55,498 nt of DNA from an uncultured Burkholderiales bacterium (GTDB lineage Bacteria; Pseudomonadota; Gammaproteobacteria; Burkholderiales; Burkholderiaceae_E): NCBI GenBank assembly GCA_903903975.1, contig CAIVAS010000232.1, positions 1-55,498 on the forward strand, given 5' to 3'. The position numbers and the translations under genes were made by a program. Below the pieces are notes generated by a model. That model saw nothing but the letters and a program-made list of their open reading frames with translations. It did not search any database and was not told the DNA's origin. This document shows, in pieces, positions 28,628-37,967 of the stretch (within the stretch, counting starts at the first letter, position 1; each line of letters starts with the position of its first letter).

Positions 28628-29595
28628 ACCCGCTTGGCCATCTTGGGGTCGAGCGTGTCGCGCAGCCCATCGCCCAGGATGTTGACCGCCAGCACCGTGA
28701 CTGCGAGAAAAATACCCGGGAAAAAGATGTTGTGCGGAAACTCGTTGAACTGGCTGCGACCTTCGGCCATCACATTGCCCCAGGTCGGAATGTCCGGCGG
28801 CAGGCCCACGCCCAGGAAAGACAGGATCGCCTCGACCAGGATGCCCGAGGCGCAGATGAAGGTGCCCTGCACGATCAGCGGCGCGACGGTATTTGGCAGG
28901 ATGTGCCGCAGCATGATCTTCCAGGTGGGCGTGCCCAGCGAGATCGCTGCCTCGACATAGGGCTCCTCGCGAATCGTCAGCACCAGCGATCGCACCAGAC
29001 GCGTCACCCGCGGAATTTCCGGGATCGCAATCGCGATCACCACGGTGAGCAGACTGCCGCGCCACATGGCCACCAGCGCGATCGCGATCAGGATGGCCGG
29101 GATCGACATCAGGCCGTCCATCACCCGCATCAGGATGCCGTCGAGCCAGCGGAGGTAGCCCGCCATCAGACCCAGCAGCGTGCCGAAGGTAATGGCAACC
29201 ACCGCAGTGAAAAGACCCACCAGCAGGGAGACTCGCGTGCCATAGAGCACACGGCTGTAGATGTCGCGACCGAAGCTGTCGGAGCCCATGCGAAAGGTGT
29301 GCTCGATCGTCTCGCCCTCGAGTGTGGTGATCTCGCCCGACTTGCCGGGCAACAGATCACGGCTGGCCGGATCAAAGAGCGAGGGGTCGACCGTGTCCAG
29401 CCAGGGTGCGGCGAGCGCAATCGCCACCAGCAGCAGCAGGACCGCGCCGCCCAGGCGTACCGAGCCGTTGCGACGCACCCGCTGCCACAGCGAGGGCTGG
29501 ACGACGACGGTGGCCGATTCGACCGACAGGGCCTCGAAATCGGGGGCCGCAGCGCTGGACGCCACCGCCGGAACAGGGGATGCCGAGGAGGCCAT
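28624..29595 (-). CDS. ABC permease, DppC-like
   Basis: A 323-residue inner-membrane permease with about six helices. The EAA loop region is EEPYVEAAISLGTPTWKIMLRHILPNTVAPLIV. A periplasmic GSDSFGRDIYSRVLYGTRVSL segment is typical of DppC/OppC. ATG 29595 lies one base past the DppB stop; an in-frame ATG at 29628 would overlap dppB by 32 bases. Confidence 0.92.
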   Translation of the reverse strand: MASSASPVPAVASSAAAPDFEALSVESATVVVQPSLWQRVRRNGSVRLGGAVLLLLVAIALAAPWLDTVDPSLFDPASRDLLPGKSGEITTLEGETIEHTFRMGSDSFGRDIYSRVLYGTRVSLLVGLFTAVVAITFGTLLGLMAGYLRWLDGILMRVMDGLMSIPAILIAIALVAMWRGSLLTVVIAIAIPEIPRVTRLVRSLVLTIREEPYVEAAISLGTPTWKIMLRHILPNTVAPLIVQGTFICASGILVEAILSFLGVGLPPDIPTWGNVMAEGRSQFNEFPHNIFFPGIFLAVTVLAVNILGDGLRDTLDPKMAKRV

Positions 29596-29596
29596 G

Positions 29597-30538
29597 TCAG
29601 TACCGGATGCGCGGATCAAAGAAGACATACGACAGATCGACCAGCAGGTTGATCACCACATAGATCACGGAAAAAAACAGGATCACGCCCTGGATGGTCG
29701 GAAAGTCGCGCGCCAGCACCGCATCGACCGTCAGGCGCCCGAGGCCGGGGATGGCATAGACCGACTCGGTGACCACCACCCCGCCGATCAGCAGCGCGAT
29801 GCCGATACCGATGACAGTGGCGATCGGCACGGCGGCGTTGGCCAGCGCATGGCGCATCAGCACCTTCGATTCGGGCAAGCCCTTGGCCCGCGCGGTACGG
29901 ATGTAGTCCTCGCCCAGGGTATCGAGCACGGCAGCGCGCGTGACCCGTGCGATCAGCGCGATATAGACCACCGACAGCGTGATCGCCGGCAGCACCAGAT
30001 GGATGAACCAGGGGCCCAGGCCGTCGGCAATCCGCTTGTAGCCCTGCACCGGCAACCAGCCGAGCTTGAGCGACACGCCCCAGATCAGCAGATAGGCCAG
30101 CACGAAGACCGGTACCGAAAATCCCATCACCGAAAAGCCCATCAGCGTGCGATCGAGCCAGCCGCCGAAGCGCCAGGCGGCGAGCACGCCCAGCGGCACC
30201 GCGATCAGCACCGCCACGACGATGGTGACGATGGTGAGCGACAGCGTGGGTTCGAGGCGTTGACCCACCAGCTTGGTGACCTCGGTCTTGTAGTAGTACG
30301 ACTTGCCGAGATCGCCATGCAGCATCCGGCCGAACCAGATGCCGAACTGCTGCGGAATCGACTTGTCGAGCCCGAGTCCCTCGCGGATCTGTGCGATCTG
30401 CTCGGGACTGGCCGCGTCACCCGCCAGCACAGCGGCCGGATCACCGGGGGTCAGCCGCAACATCAGGAAAACAAGGACGGCAACGACCAGCAGCACCGGG
30501 ATCGTCGCCGCCAGCCGGCGGGCGAGGAAAGCAAACAT
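29597..30538 (-). CDS. ABC permease, DppB-like
   Basis: A 313-residue permease. It has the classic N-terminus RRLAATIPVLLVVAVLVFLMLRLTPGDPAAVLAGDAA, and the EAA loop DYIRTARAKGLPESKVLMRHALANAAVPIATVIG. Paired with the DppC-like gene. Its ATG overlaps the stop of the binding-protein gene by one base (TGATG). Confidence 0.93.
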   Translation of the reverse strand: MFAFLARRLAATIPVLLVVAVLVFLMLRLTPGDPAAVLAGDAASPEQIAQIREGLGLDKSIPQQFGIWFGRMLHGDLGKSYYYKTEVTKLVGQRLEPTLSLTIVTIVVAVLIAVPLGVLAAWRFGGWLDRTLMGFSVMGFSVPVFVLAYLLIWGVSLKLGWLPVQGYKRIADGLGPWFIHLVLPAITLSVVYIALIARVTRAAVLDTLGEDYIRTARAKGLPESKVLMRHALANAAVPIATVIGIGIALLIGGVVVTESVYAIPGLGRLTVDAVLARDFPTIQGVILFFSVIYVVINLLVDLSYVFFDPRIRY

Positions 30539-32130
30539 CAGTTCTTCTTCAGGTTCCAGTAGATGTTGCCGTTGGTCACGAAGAAGCCCGAGATGTTCTT
30601 GCGCGCGGCCATCGGCTGGTCGTACTCGCCGAGGATGATGTGCGTGCCGATTTCATACATGCGGGCATGCATCTGGTCGGCGAGCTTCTTCTTCTCGGCT
30701 TCGTCGGTCGCCCGCATGAACTGGTTGCGCAGAACGACCAGCTTGTCGTCGGTGGCCCAGCCGAACCAGGTCGACTTCTCACCGCGCGTGTCGGTGGTCG
30801 GGTTGGCGATCGGGCTCCAGACGTCGAAGGCCTGCCACGAGGTCATGAACATATGCCAGCCGCCCTTGTCGATCGGGTCTTTCTTGGCCCGACGTCCGAC
30901 CAGGGTCTGCCAGTCCATGGCCTGCAGGTCGACCTTGAAGCCGGCCTGACGCAGCAGTTGCGCGCCGACATCGGGCAGCTTCTGGATCGCGGCCAGGTCG
31001 GTCGGCTTCATCAGCACGATCGGCGTGCCGTCGTAGCCCGAGGCCTTGAGCAGGTCCTGCGCCTTCTTCATGTTCGACTTCATCTGGATGTCGCTGCCGG
31101 CGGTGCTGCCATAAGGCGTGCCGCAGATGAACATCGAGCCGCAGGGCTTGTAGAGCTCTTTCACACCGACCTGGGCGCGCAGGAACGCCTCCTGATTGAA
31201 GGCCGCAATCGCCGCCTCGCGCACCTTCGGATTGTCGAAGGGTTTGTTCAGGTGGTTGAAGCGCGCCATGTACTGCAGCCCGTAGGTCGCGTACTTCGGC
31301 ATCTGCAGGGTGTCGTCTTTCTTGATGGTCTCGTAGTGATCGAAGCCGATCGCTTCGATGATGTCGACCTCACCCTTTTGCAGGGCGCTGACCTGCGCCT
31401 GGGTGTCGCGCAGGGCGAGGTTCCACTCGACCCGATCGACGTACACGCGCTTGCCGCCGGTGGTGCCCGACGGTGCTTCGCTGCGCGGCACGTATTTGGT
31501 GTTCTTGAGGTAGACCGCCTTGTCGCCCGGCTTGAATTCATCCGCCTTGAAGATGTAGGGGCCTGAACCGACGTATTCCTCGATCTGCTTGAAGGGATCG
31601 GTATCGGCGACCCGCTTGGGCATGATGAAGGGCACGCTCGACGACGGCTTGCCGAGTGCCTCGAGCATGAAGCCGCAGGCTTCGCCCAGGAAGATCCGGA
31701 AGGTGTCGGGTGCCGGCGAGTCCATGCGCTGCACGAACTGGAAGAGGGCCGAGCCCATGGCATCACGCTTGCCCCAGCGCTGCAGCGAGGCGATCACGTC
31801 TTCCGGCATCACCGGCTTGCCGTCATGGAACTCCAGACCCTTGCGCAGCTTGAAGGTCCACAGGCGATGGTCCGGGCTTTCGGTCCAGGACTCGACCATC
31901 TGCGGCCTGATCACGCCCTTCTCGTCGGTACCGAAGAGGGTGTCGTAGATCATGTAGCCGTGGTTGCGGCTCATGTAGGCGGTGGTCCAGATCGGGTCGA
32001 GCACCGCCAGGTTGGAGTGCGGAACGATCCGCAGGACGGTCTGCTGTGCTGAGGCCGGCGCTGCCGCCGTCAGGGCGGCACCGAACAGAAGGGCGGCTGC
32101 CGAGCGCTTGAAAAGGCTGCTTGGGGACAC
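30538..32130 (-). CDS. Periplasmic peptide-type solute-binding protein
   Basis: A 530-residue SBP family 5 (DppA/OppA-type) protein. The signal peptide is residues 1-28 with an ASA-Q cleavage site. Family segments include LRIVPHSNLAVLDPIWTT, MVESWTESPDHRLWTFKLRKGLEFHDGKPVMPEDV, and GSGPYIF. The start is GTG with AGGAG 11 bases upstream. It captures the substrate for the importer encoded downstream; peptide, amide or another ligand cannot be told apart. Confidence 0.93.
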   Translation of the reverse strand: MSPSSLFKRSAAALLFGAALTAAAPASAQQTVLRIVPHSNLAVLDPIWTTAYMSRNHGYMIYDTLFGTDEKGVIRPQMVESWTESPDHRLWTFKLRKGLEFHDGKPVMPEDVIASLQRWGKRDAMGSALFQFVQRMDSPAPDTFRIFLGEACGFMLEALGKPSSSVPFIMPKRVADTDPFKQIEEYVGSGPYIFKADEFKPGDKAVYLKNTKYVPRSEAPSGTTGGKRVYVDRVEWNLALRDTQAQVSALQKGEVDIIEAIGFDHYETIKKDDTLQMPKYATYGLQYMARFNHLNKPFDNPKVREAAIAAFNQEAFLRAQVGVKELYKPCGSMFICGTPYGSTAGSDIQMKSNMKKAQDLLKASGYDGTPIVLMKPTDLAAIQKLPDVGAQLLRQAGFKVDLQAMDWQTLVGRRAKKDPIDKGGWHMFMTSWQAFDVWSPIANPTTDTRGEKSTWFGWATDDKLVVLRNQFMRATDEAEKKKLADQMHARMYEIGTHIILGEYDQPMAARKNISGFFVTNGNIYWNLKKN

Positions 32131-32222
32131 TTTTAGGGCTCCTAGAGGGTGTGCCCGATACGTCTGGAAGGCATCGGGAAGGGCGACCTTAGTTCAACAC
32201 CCAAGCCAATGCAAGACTTGTG

Positions 32223-32280
32223 CCGCACCGCGAAGGGGCATTTCCGGTGCGGATCGACGGCACCCGAGGCCGGCCTCGGG
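32223..32280. terminator. Two inverted repeats between amidase and ABC operon
   Basis: CCGCACCG (32223-32230) pairs with CGGTGCGG (32245-32252), and CCCGAGGCC-GGCCTCGGG (32263-32280) is a perfect 18-bp palindrome just after the amidase stop. No T-run, so it may attenuate rather than fully terminate transcription into the ABC genes. Confidence 0.4.
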
Positions 32281-32287
32281 GCAGATC

Positions 32288-33751
32288 TCAGCCAAGCGAC
32301 GGGCGCATCGCGCCCCAGGGCGTGACCTCTTCGTAGGCTCGTGCGGCCCGCAGGCAGAGGTCTTCGCGATGGTTGGGCGCCACCAGTTGCAGGGCGAGCG
32401 GCAGGCCGGTGCGCGAAAAGCCGCAGCCCATCACCAGCGCCGGCTGCTGGGTCAGATTGAAGGGGTAGGAAAACGGCGTCCACCAGGTCCAGTCGACGCC
32501 ATTGATCGGCGTGACGCCAGGCGGCACCGGCGGCATCACCTGGCCGACGTCAAAGGGTTGCACCGCGGTCGCCGGCGTGAGCATCAGGTCCCAGTCCTGG
32601 TGGAAGGTCTGCATCTGCACCGCCAGCGCACCGCGCTGACTCTGGGCGTCGAGAAAGTCGCCGATGGAAAAGCGCGCGGCGAATTCAATCGATTCGCGCA
32701 GCCCCGGGTCGAGCTGGGCAAGTTGCTCGGGCGGCAGGCGGTAGAGCAGGTTGCGCGCTGACGAGAACCAGTGCACCGCGAAAGTCTGGGCGCAGTCGGC
32801 GATGCCAGGGTCGACCGCCTCGACGGTTGCGCCCAGCTCGGCGAAGACTTTGGCGGCCGCGGCCACCGCCGCTTCGATCTCGGGGTCGACGAAGGGCACA
32901 TAGCCCATGCGCGGGCTGTAGGCGATGCGCAGGCCGCGCAGCGAGGTGCCCAGCGGCAGCCGCCCGGCGCGCGAGGCATCGCCCTTGAGCGCGGCCGCCC
33001 AGCTGCCGTGGGGCGCAGGCAGCGAGCTGAAGTCGCGATAGTCGGGCTGCGCGAGCACATCGAGCATGAGCGCGGCGTCCTCGACCGTGCGGGCCTGTCC
33101 GCCGACATGGGCGACCGTGCCCATCGGCGACATCGGCCAGGCCGGCACGCGGCCGAATTGCGCTTTCAGGCCGACCGTCCCGGTGAAGGCGGCCGGGATG
33201 CGGATCGATCCGCCGCCATCGGTGCCGGTGGCCAGCGGCCCCAGTCCGGCGGTGATGGCAGAGACCGCGCCGCCCGAGGATCCGCCCGGCGTCTTGGACA
33301 GATCCCAGGGATTGCGGGTGATGCCCGACAGCGGACTGTCGGTCGATCCGCGCCAGCCGAATTCAGGTGTGGCAGTCTTGCCGAGCAGCACCGCGCCGGC
33401 CTCGCGCAGCCGCGCGGTGGAGGGCGCATCGACATCCCAGCGTTGTGACGGATCGACCGTCTTTGATCCGCGCAGGGTCGGCCAGCCGCGGGTGAGCAGC
33501 AGGTCCTTGATCGAGACCGGCACGCCATCGAGCGGCCCAACCGGTACACCGCGCTGCCAGCGGTCCTGAGAGAGGCGGGCATCGCGCAGCGCCGACTCAT
33601 GGTCGACCAGCACGAAGGCATTGAGCTTGGGATTGAGGCGATCGATGCGATCGAGCGTGGCCCGGGTCACATCAAGCGGCGACAGCTGCTTGCGCCGATA
33701 AGCCACCAGCAGATCAGTAGCGCTGAGATAGGCGAGGTCGTCGTTGTCCAT
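32288..33751 (-). CDS. Amidase (amidase signature family)
   Basis: A 487-residue amidase with a complete Ser-Ser-Lys triad region: Lys in GVPVSIKDLLL, the Gly/Ser-rich TPGGSSGGAVSAITAGLGPLATGTDGGGSIRIPAAF containing both serines. It cleaves a C-N amide bond; substrate unknown. It lies on the same strand as, and 157 bases before, the ABC importer, so it may process the imported compound. Confidence 0.92.
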   Translation of the reverse strand: MDNDDLAYLSATDLLVAYRRKQLSPLDVTRATLDRIDRLNPKLNAFVLVDHESALRDARLSQDRWQRGVPVGPLDGVPVSIKDLLLTRGWPTLRGSKTVDPSQRWDVDAPSTARLREAGAVLLGKTATPEFGWRGSTDSPLSGITRNPWDLSKTPGGSSGGAVSAITAGLGPLATGTDGGGSIRIPAAFTGTVGLKAQFGRVPAWPMSPMGTVAHVGGQARTVEDAALMLDVLAQPDYRDFSSLPAPHGSWAAALKGDASRAGRLPLGTSLRGLRIAYSPRMGYVPFVDPEIEAAVAAAAKVFAELGATVEAVDPGIADCAQTFAVHWFSSARNLLYRLPPEQLAQLDPGLRESIEFAARFSIGDFLDAQSQRGALAVQMQTFHQDWDLMLTPATAVQPFDVGQVMPPVPPGVTPINGVDWTWWTPFSYPFNLTQQPALVMGCGFSRTGLPLALQLVAPNHREDLCLRAARAYEEVTPWGAMRPSLG

Positions 33752-33977
33752 GGCACGGTGGAAAGATGGGCGCCGGATCGACCATCGGGCCGGGCGGCGC
33801 GGGTTCAGGGGCTGAATGGGTGGATGCGTTGCCGGCTAGGTTGCCGGCTGATTTGCGGCGATCGAGGTCAGCGTAGCACAATGGATTTTGGCCCCGCGCA
33901 ACGCTTGTCCCGCCCAGCCGGGCCTGCACTCACCTTGATTCATCCACCTTTTTTCATCCCCTGACGGAGCACACCGA
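33752..33977. promoter_or_regulatory. Divergent promoter region, amidase / M81 peptidase
   Basis: A 226-base gap between divergent genes. A T-rich patch (CACCTTTTTTCATCCCC) precedes the M81 gene, followed by GGAG 8 bases before its GTG. GTTGCCGGCTAG/GTTGCCGGCTGA is a short tandem repeat near 33830. No clear operator was identified. Confidence 0.4.
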
Positions 33978-35483
33978 GTGGCCACCATCGCGATCGGCGG
34001 AATGCAGCACGAGACCAATACCTTCGCGCCGTCGAAGGCCGACTATGCCGCCTTCGAGGCGGGCGGCGGCTGGCCGACGATCCAGCGCGGTGCCTCGCTT
34101 TTCGAGGCGGTGGCCGGCGCCAACATTCCGGTGCAGGGCGCCATCGAGGCGCTGCGCGCCCGCGGCCACACGATCGTGCCGTTGACCTGGGCGGCGGCAT
34201 CGCCCTCGGCGCAGGTCACGCAGCATGCCTTCGAGACCATCGTCGGCGACCTGATCGCCCGTCTGAAGGCCATGGATCAGGTTGACGGTGTCTACCTCGA
34301 TCTGCACGGCGCGATGGTCTGCGAGCATGTCGATGACGGCGAGGGCGAAATCCTGCGGCGTGTGCGCGAGGTGGTCGGTGCACGCGTGCCGGTGGTGGCG
34401 AGCCTCGATCTGCATGCCAATGTCACGCGGCAGATGGTCGCGATGTCCGATGGCCTGACCATCTATCGCACCTATCCCCATGTGGACATGGCCGAGACCG
34501 GCGGGCGTGCTGCGGCGCTGCTCGATGCGATGCTGTCGCAGGGCAAGCGTCCGTCCAAGGCCTTCCGGCAGTTCGACTACCTGACCGGCATTCCGTCGCA
34601 GTCGACCTTCATCGAGCCCTGCCAGAGTTTGTATGGCCGCATCGCCGACATCGAGCGGCGTCATGGTGTGTCGGTCGATTTCGCACCCGGCTTTCCGATG
34701 GCCGATTTCCCCGAGTGCGGCATGTCGGTGGTGGCCTACGGCCCGAGCCCGGCGGTGGCGCAGGCCGCGCTCGACGAGATCGGCGATGCGGTCGCGGCGG
34801 CCGAACCTGATTTCGCGCTCGAGCTGCTCACGCCCGACGAAGCCGTGCAGCGCGCAATGCGCACCGGCGCGCCCGGCTCACCCACGGTGCTGGCCGATAC
34901 CCAGGACAACCCTGGCGCCGGCGGCAATGGCGACACCACCGGCCTGCTCGCGGCGCTCATCCGGCATCGTCCGCCCGATGCGGTGCTGGGCCTGCTGATC
35001 GATCCGCCCAGTGCGGCGCGCGCGCACGAGGCCGGCCAGGGGGCGACGCTCGAATTCGCGCTCGGTGCGATCTCGGGTGTGGCCGGTCATGTGCCGGTGG
35101 TTGGCCGATTCACGGTCGAGCGCCTGGGCGACGGCGTCTTCACCTGCACCGGCCCGATGTTTCGCGGCTTTCGCATGACGCTGGGGCCGATGGCGCTGCT
35201 GCGCGAAGAGAACTCGGGCGTGCGGGTGGTCCTGGCCAGCCGCAAGGCCCAGGCGGCCGATCAGGAAATGTTCCGCCATGTCGGTATCGAGCCGGTGCGC
35301 CAGCGCCTGCTGGCGCTCAAGAGCTCGGTGCATTTCCGGGCCGACTTCCAGCCGATTGCCCGTGAAGTGCTGGTGGTGCGCTCGCCCGGCCCGGCACTGG
35401 CCGACCCGGTCGATTTCGCCTGGACGCGGCTGCGTCCGGGCATTCGCATGCGCCCGCTCGGGCCGGTGTTTACTCGGGCTTGA
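33978..35483 (+). CDS. M81 family metallopeptidase (MlrC-like)
   Basis: A 501-residue protein of the MlrC/microcystinase group. It begins IAIGGMQHETNTFAPSKADYAAF and has DLHGAMVCE, SLDLHANVT, YRTYPHVDMAETG and TQDNPGAGGNGDTTG, which supply the likely zinc ligands. The first characterised member degrades linearised microcystin; most relatives act on unknown amides or peptides. GTG start with GGAG upstream. Its 3' end overlaps the convergent solute-binding protein gene by 14 bases. Confidence 0.9.
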   Translation: MATIAIGGMQHETNTFAPSKADYAAFEAGGGWPTIQRGASLFEAVAGANIPVQGAIEALRARGHTIVPLTWAAASPSAQVTQHAFETIVGDLIARLKAMDQVDGVYLDLHGAMVCEHVDDGEGEILRRVREVVGARVPVVASLDLHANVTRQMVAMSDGLTIYRTYPHVDMAETGGRAAALLDAMLSQGKRPSKAFRQFDYLTGIPSQSTFIEPCQSLYGRIADIERRHGVSVDFAPGFPMADFPECGMSVVAYGPSPAVAQAALDEIGDAVAAAEPDFALELLTPDEAVQRAMRTGAPGSPTVLADTQDNPGAGGNGDTTGLLAALIRHRPPDAVLGLLIDPPSAARAHEAGQGATLEFALGAISGVAGHVPVVGRFTVERLGDGVFTCTGPMFRGFRMTLGPMALLREENSGVRVVLASRKAQAADQEMFRHVGIEPVRQRLLALKSSVHFRADFQPIAREVLVVRSPGPALADPVDFAWTRLRPGIRMRPLGPVFTRA

Positions 35484-36447
35484 CGCCTGAGGCCTTGAAC
35501 ACCTCGCCCCAGCGCGGGGTGTCCTTGCGCACGATCTCGGCAAACCCCGCCGGCGTCGTGCCGGTGGGCAGCAGGCCGAGCTCAAGGATCTTCTTCTTGC
35601 CCTCGGGCGACTGCAGGATCTTGTTGATCTCCTGGCTCATGCGCTCGACCACCGCCTTGGGCGAGCCCTTCGGGGTCACGATGCCGTTCCAGCCGACCAG
35701 GTCGAGCGTCGGATAACCCTGCTCGGCAAAGGTCGGGGTGTTCGGATACAGGGGCCAGCGTTTGGTGCCGGTCACCGCCAGCAGGTTGGCCCGACCGCCC
35801 TGGATGAAGGGCCCGGTGGTGGCAAAGTCGTGCACGCCCATGGTGGCGATACCAGCCACGATGTCCTGGGTGGCGGGGCCTGCGCCCTTGTAGGCAACAT
35901 GCACGGTATCGAGCTTGGCGGCCTGGGTAAACATCTCGCCGTAAAGGTGCGACGAGCTGCCCACGCCGAAGGATCCGAAGGTGGTCTTGCCCGGATTCTT
36001 CTTCACATAAGCCACGTATTCGTCGAGGGTCTTGATGCCGCTTGCCGACGAGACGATCAGGCCGAGCGCCGCTTCGCCGAGCTGCGTCACCGTGTCGAAG
36101 TCCTCCTGCGAATACGGCAGCTTGGTGTAGGCGAACATGTTGATGCAGTAGTTCGACGAGTTGATATACACATAGGTGTAGCCATCGGGCGGCGACTGCT
36201 TGGTCGCCGTGATGCCGATGATGCCGTTGGCCCCGACCTTGTTCTCGACGATGACCTGCTGGCCGAGCACCGGGCTGAGTTTTTCGGCCAGATAGCGCGA
36301 GACGATGTCGGTTTGTCCGCCGGGCGGATAGGGCACGATCAGTTTGATCGGCCGATCGGGCCAGGCTTGCGCGAAGGCGGGGGTGAGCGATGTCAGCGAG
36401 GCGAGCGCAAGTGTTGCGCCCGCCAACAGGCGTGTGAACCGGTTCAT
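35470..36447 (-). CDS. Bug-family tripartite tricarboxylate transporter binding protein
   Basis: A 325-residue periplasmic binding protein. The signal peptide ends AFA-Q (residue 26), followed by the family hallmark WPDRPIKLIVPYPPGGQTDIVSRYLAEKL, then QQVIVENKVGANGIIG. Bug proteins are massively expanded in Burkholderiales and bind small carboxylates or amides. No TctA/TctB membrane partners are in the window. Confidence 0.93.
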   Translation of the reverse strand: MNRFTRLLAGATLALASLTSLTPAFAQAWPDRPIKLIVPYPPGGQTDIVSRYLAEKLSPVLGQQVIVENKVGANGIIGITATKQSPPDGYTYVYINSSNYCINMFAYTKLPYSQEDFDTVTQLGEAALGLIVSSASGIKTLDEYVAYVKKNPGKTTFGSFGVGSSSHLYGEMFTQAAKLDTVHVAYKGAGPATQDIVAGIATMGVHDFATTGPFIQGGRANLLAVTGTKRWPLYPNTPTFAEQGYPTLDLVGWNGIVTPKGSPKAVVERMSQEINKILQSPEGKKKILELGLLPTGTTPAGFAEIVRKDTPRWGEVFKASGVKPE

Positions 36448-36551
36448 TCATGTCTCCGAATGGAATTGTGGGCGCAGTCTAACGGCTTTGCCGCCTGCAC
36501 CCCGGTGTAGGCTGCGGCTATCCATCGAAGGCCCTCACGAAAGGAGACACC

Positions 36552-37967
36552 ATGACCGAACCGCTCTGGCGCTGGTCCGCCACCGACCTGGCACACACCA
36601 TCCGCACCCACCGTATTTCGAGCCGCCAGGCCACCGAGTCGTGTCTGGAGCGCGTGGCCGAGGTCAACCCGCGGCTCAATGCAATCGTCGAGGTCCTGCA
36701 CGACAGCGCACTCGCCGCCGCCGACGCAGCTGATCGGGCAGTCGCCAATGGCGAGCCGCTCGGTGTTCTGCATGGTGTGCCGGTGACCACCAAAGTGAAC
36801 GTCGATCAGCGTGGCTGCGCGACCACCAACGGCATCGTGGCTCTGCGCGATGCCATCGCAACCGACGACAGTCCGGTGGTGGCCAATCTGCGGCGGGCGG
36901 GCGCAGTGATCTTCGGTCGCACCAACACGCCGGCTTTCTCGTTTCGCTGGTTCACCGACAACGACCTGCATGGCCGCACGCTCAACCCCTGGTCGCGCGA
37001 GCACACGCCGGGCGGCTCGAGCGGCGGCGCCTCATCGGCGGTCGCCTCGGGCATGGGTCCGATCGCGCACGGCAACGACATCGCAGGCTCAGTGCGTTAT
37101 CCGGCCTACTGCACCGGCATCTATGGCCTGCGGCCCTCGGTCGGGCGCATCCCCAATTTCAACCCGAGTGCGACCGAGGAGCGTCCGCCGGCGATGGCGA
37201 TGATGTCGGTCCAGGGGCCGCTGGCCCGTACCGTGGGCGATCTGCGGATTGCGCTGCAGGCGATGTCGGCGGCCGATATCCGTGATCCGGCCTGGGTGCC
37301 GGCGCCGCTGCAGGGCGCAGCCCTGTCGCGCCCGATCAAGGTGGCCTACAGCGCGTCGATCCCCGGTGTCACCGTGCATCCTGCGGTGGCGGCGGCGGTC
37401 GAACGCGCGGCCCGCTGGCTGTCGGATGCCGGCTATCGGATCGAGGCGGTCGAGCCGCCCGACATGGTCGAAGCCGCGAAGCTGTGGCAACTGATTGCCG
37501 ACAACGAGGCGCGGCTGGTGATGGGGCCGCTGGTCGAGCGGCTCGGCGACGATGGCATCCGGACCGCCTTCAGCGCGATGACGCGCCATACCCCGGTGCT
37601 CGATACCGAGGGCTACTTCCGCGCGCTGGCCCGGCGCACGACGCTCATCCGCCGCTGGAATGCCTTCCTGCAGGACTATCCGCTGGTGCTGGGGCCGCTG
37701 AGCGCCGAGCCGCCGTTTGCCTGGGGGCTCGATGTCGAATCGCCCGAGGGCATGGATCGCATCATTGCTGCGCAGATGCCGCAGTTCAGCGTGCCGCTGC
37801 TGGGCTTGCCGGCGATCTGCGCACCGGCCGGCTCGGTCAATGGCTTGCCGATCGGTGTGCAGCTCATCGGCGCGCGCTTTCGCGAGGACACCCTGCTCGA
37901 TGCCGCCGAGGTGCTCGAGGCCCGTCACCCGTGTGTGGCACCGATCGATCCGGTGTTCGCGGCATGA
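36552..37967 (+). CDS. Amidase (amidase signature family)
   Basis: A 471-residue amidase. Lys is in GVPVTTKVNVDQ and the signature is TPGGSSGGASSAVASGMGPIAHGNDIAGSVRYPA. The usual T-D-G-G-G-S is G-N-D-I-A-G-S here, with the catalytic serines kept. AAGGAG precedes the ATG. The stop overlaps the next ATG by 4 bases, coupling it to the dioxygenase. Divergent from the Bug protein. Confidence 0.92.
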   Translation: MTEPLWRWSATDLAHTIRTHRISSRQATESCLERVAEVNPRLNAIVEVLHDSALAAADAADRAVANGEPLGVLHGVPVTTKVNVDQRGCATTNGIVALRDAIATDDSPVVANLRRAGAVIFGRTNTPAFSFRWFTDNDLHGRTLNPWSREHTPGGSSGGASSAVASGMGPIAHGNDIAGSVRYPAYCTGIYGLRPSVGRIPNFNPSATEERPPAMAMMSVQGPLARTVGDLRIALQAMSAADIRDPAWVPAPLQGAALSRPIKVAYSASIPGVTVHPAVAAAVERAARWLSDAGYRIEAVEPPDMVEAAKLWQLIADNEARLVMGPLVERLGDDGIRTAFSAMTRHTPVLDTEGYFRALARRTTLIRRWNAFLQDYPLVLGPLSAEPPFAWGLDVESPEGMDRIIAAQMPQFSVPLLGLPAICAPAGSVNGLPIGVQLIGARFREDTLLDAAEVLEARHPCVAPIDPVFAA

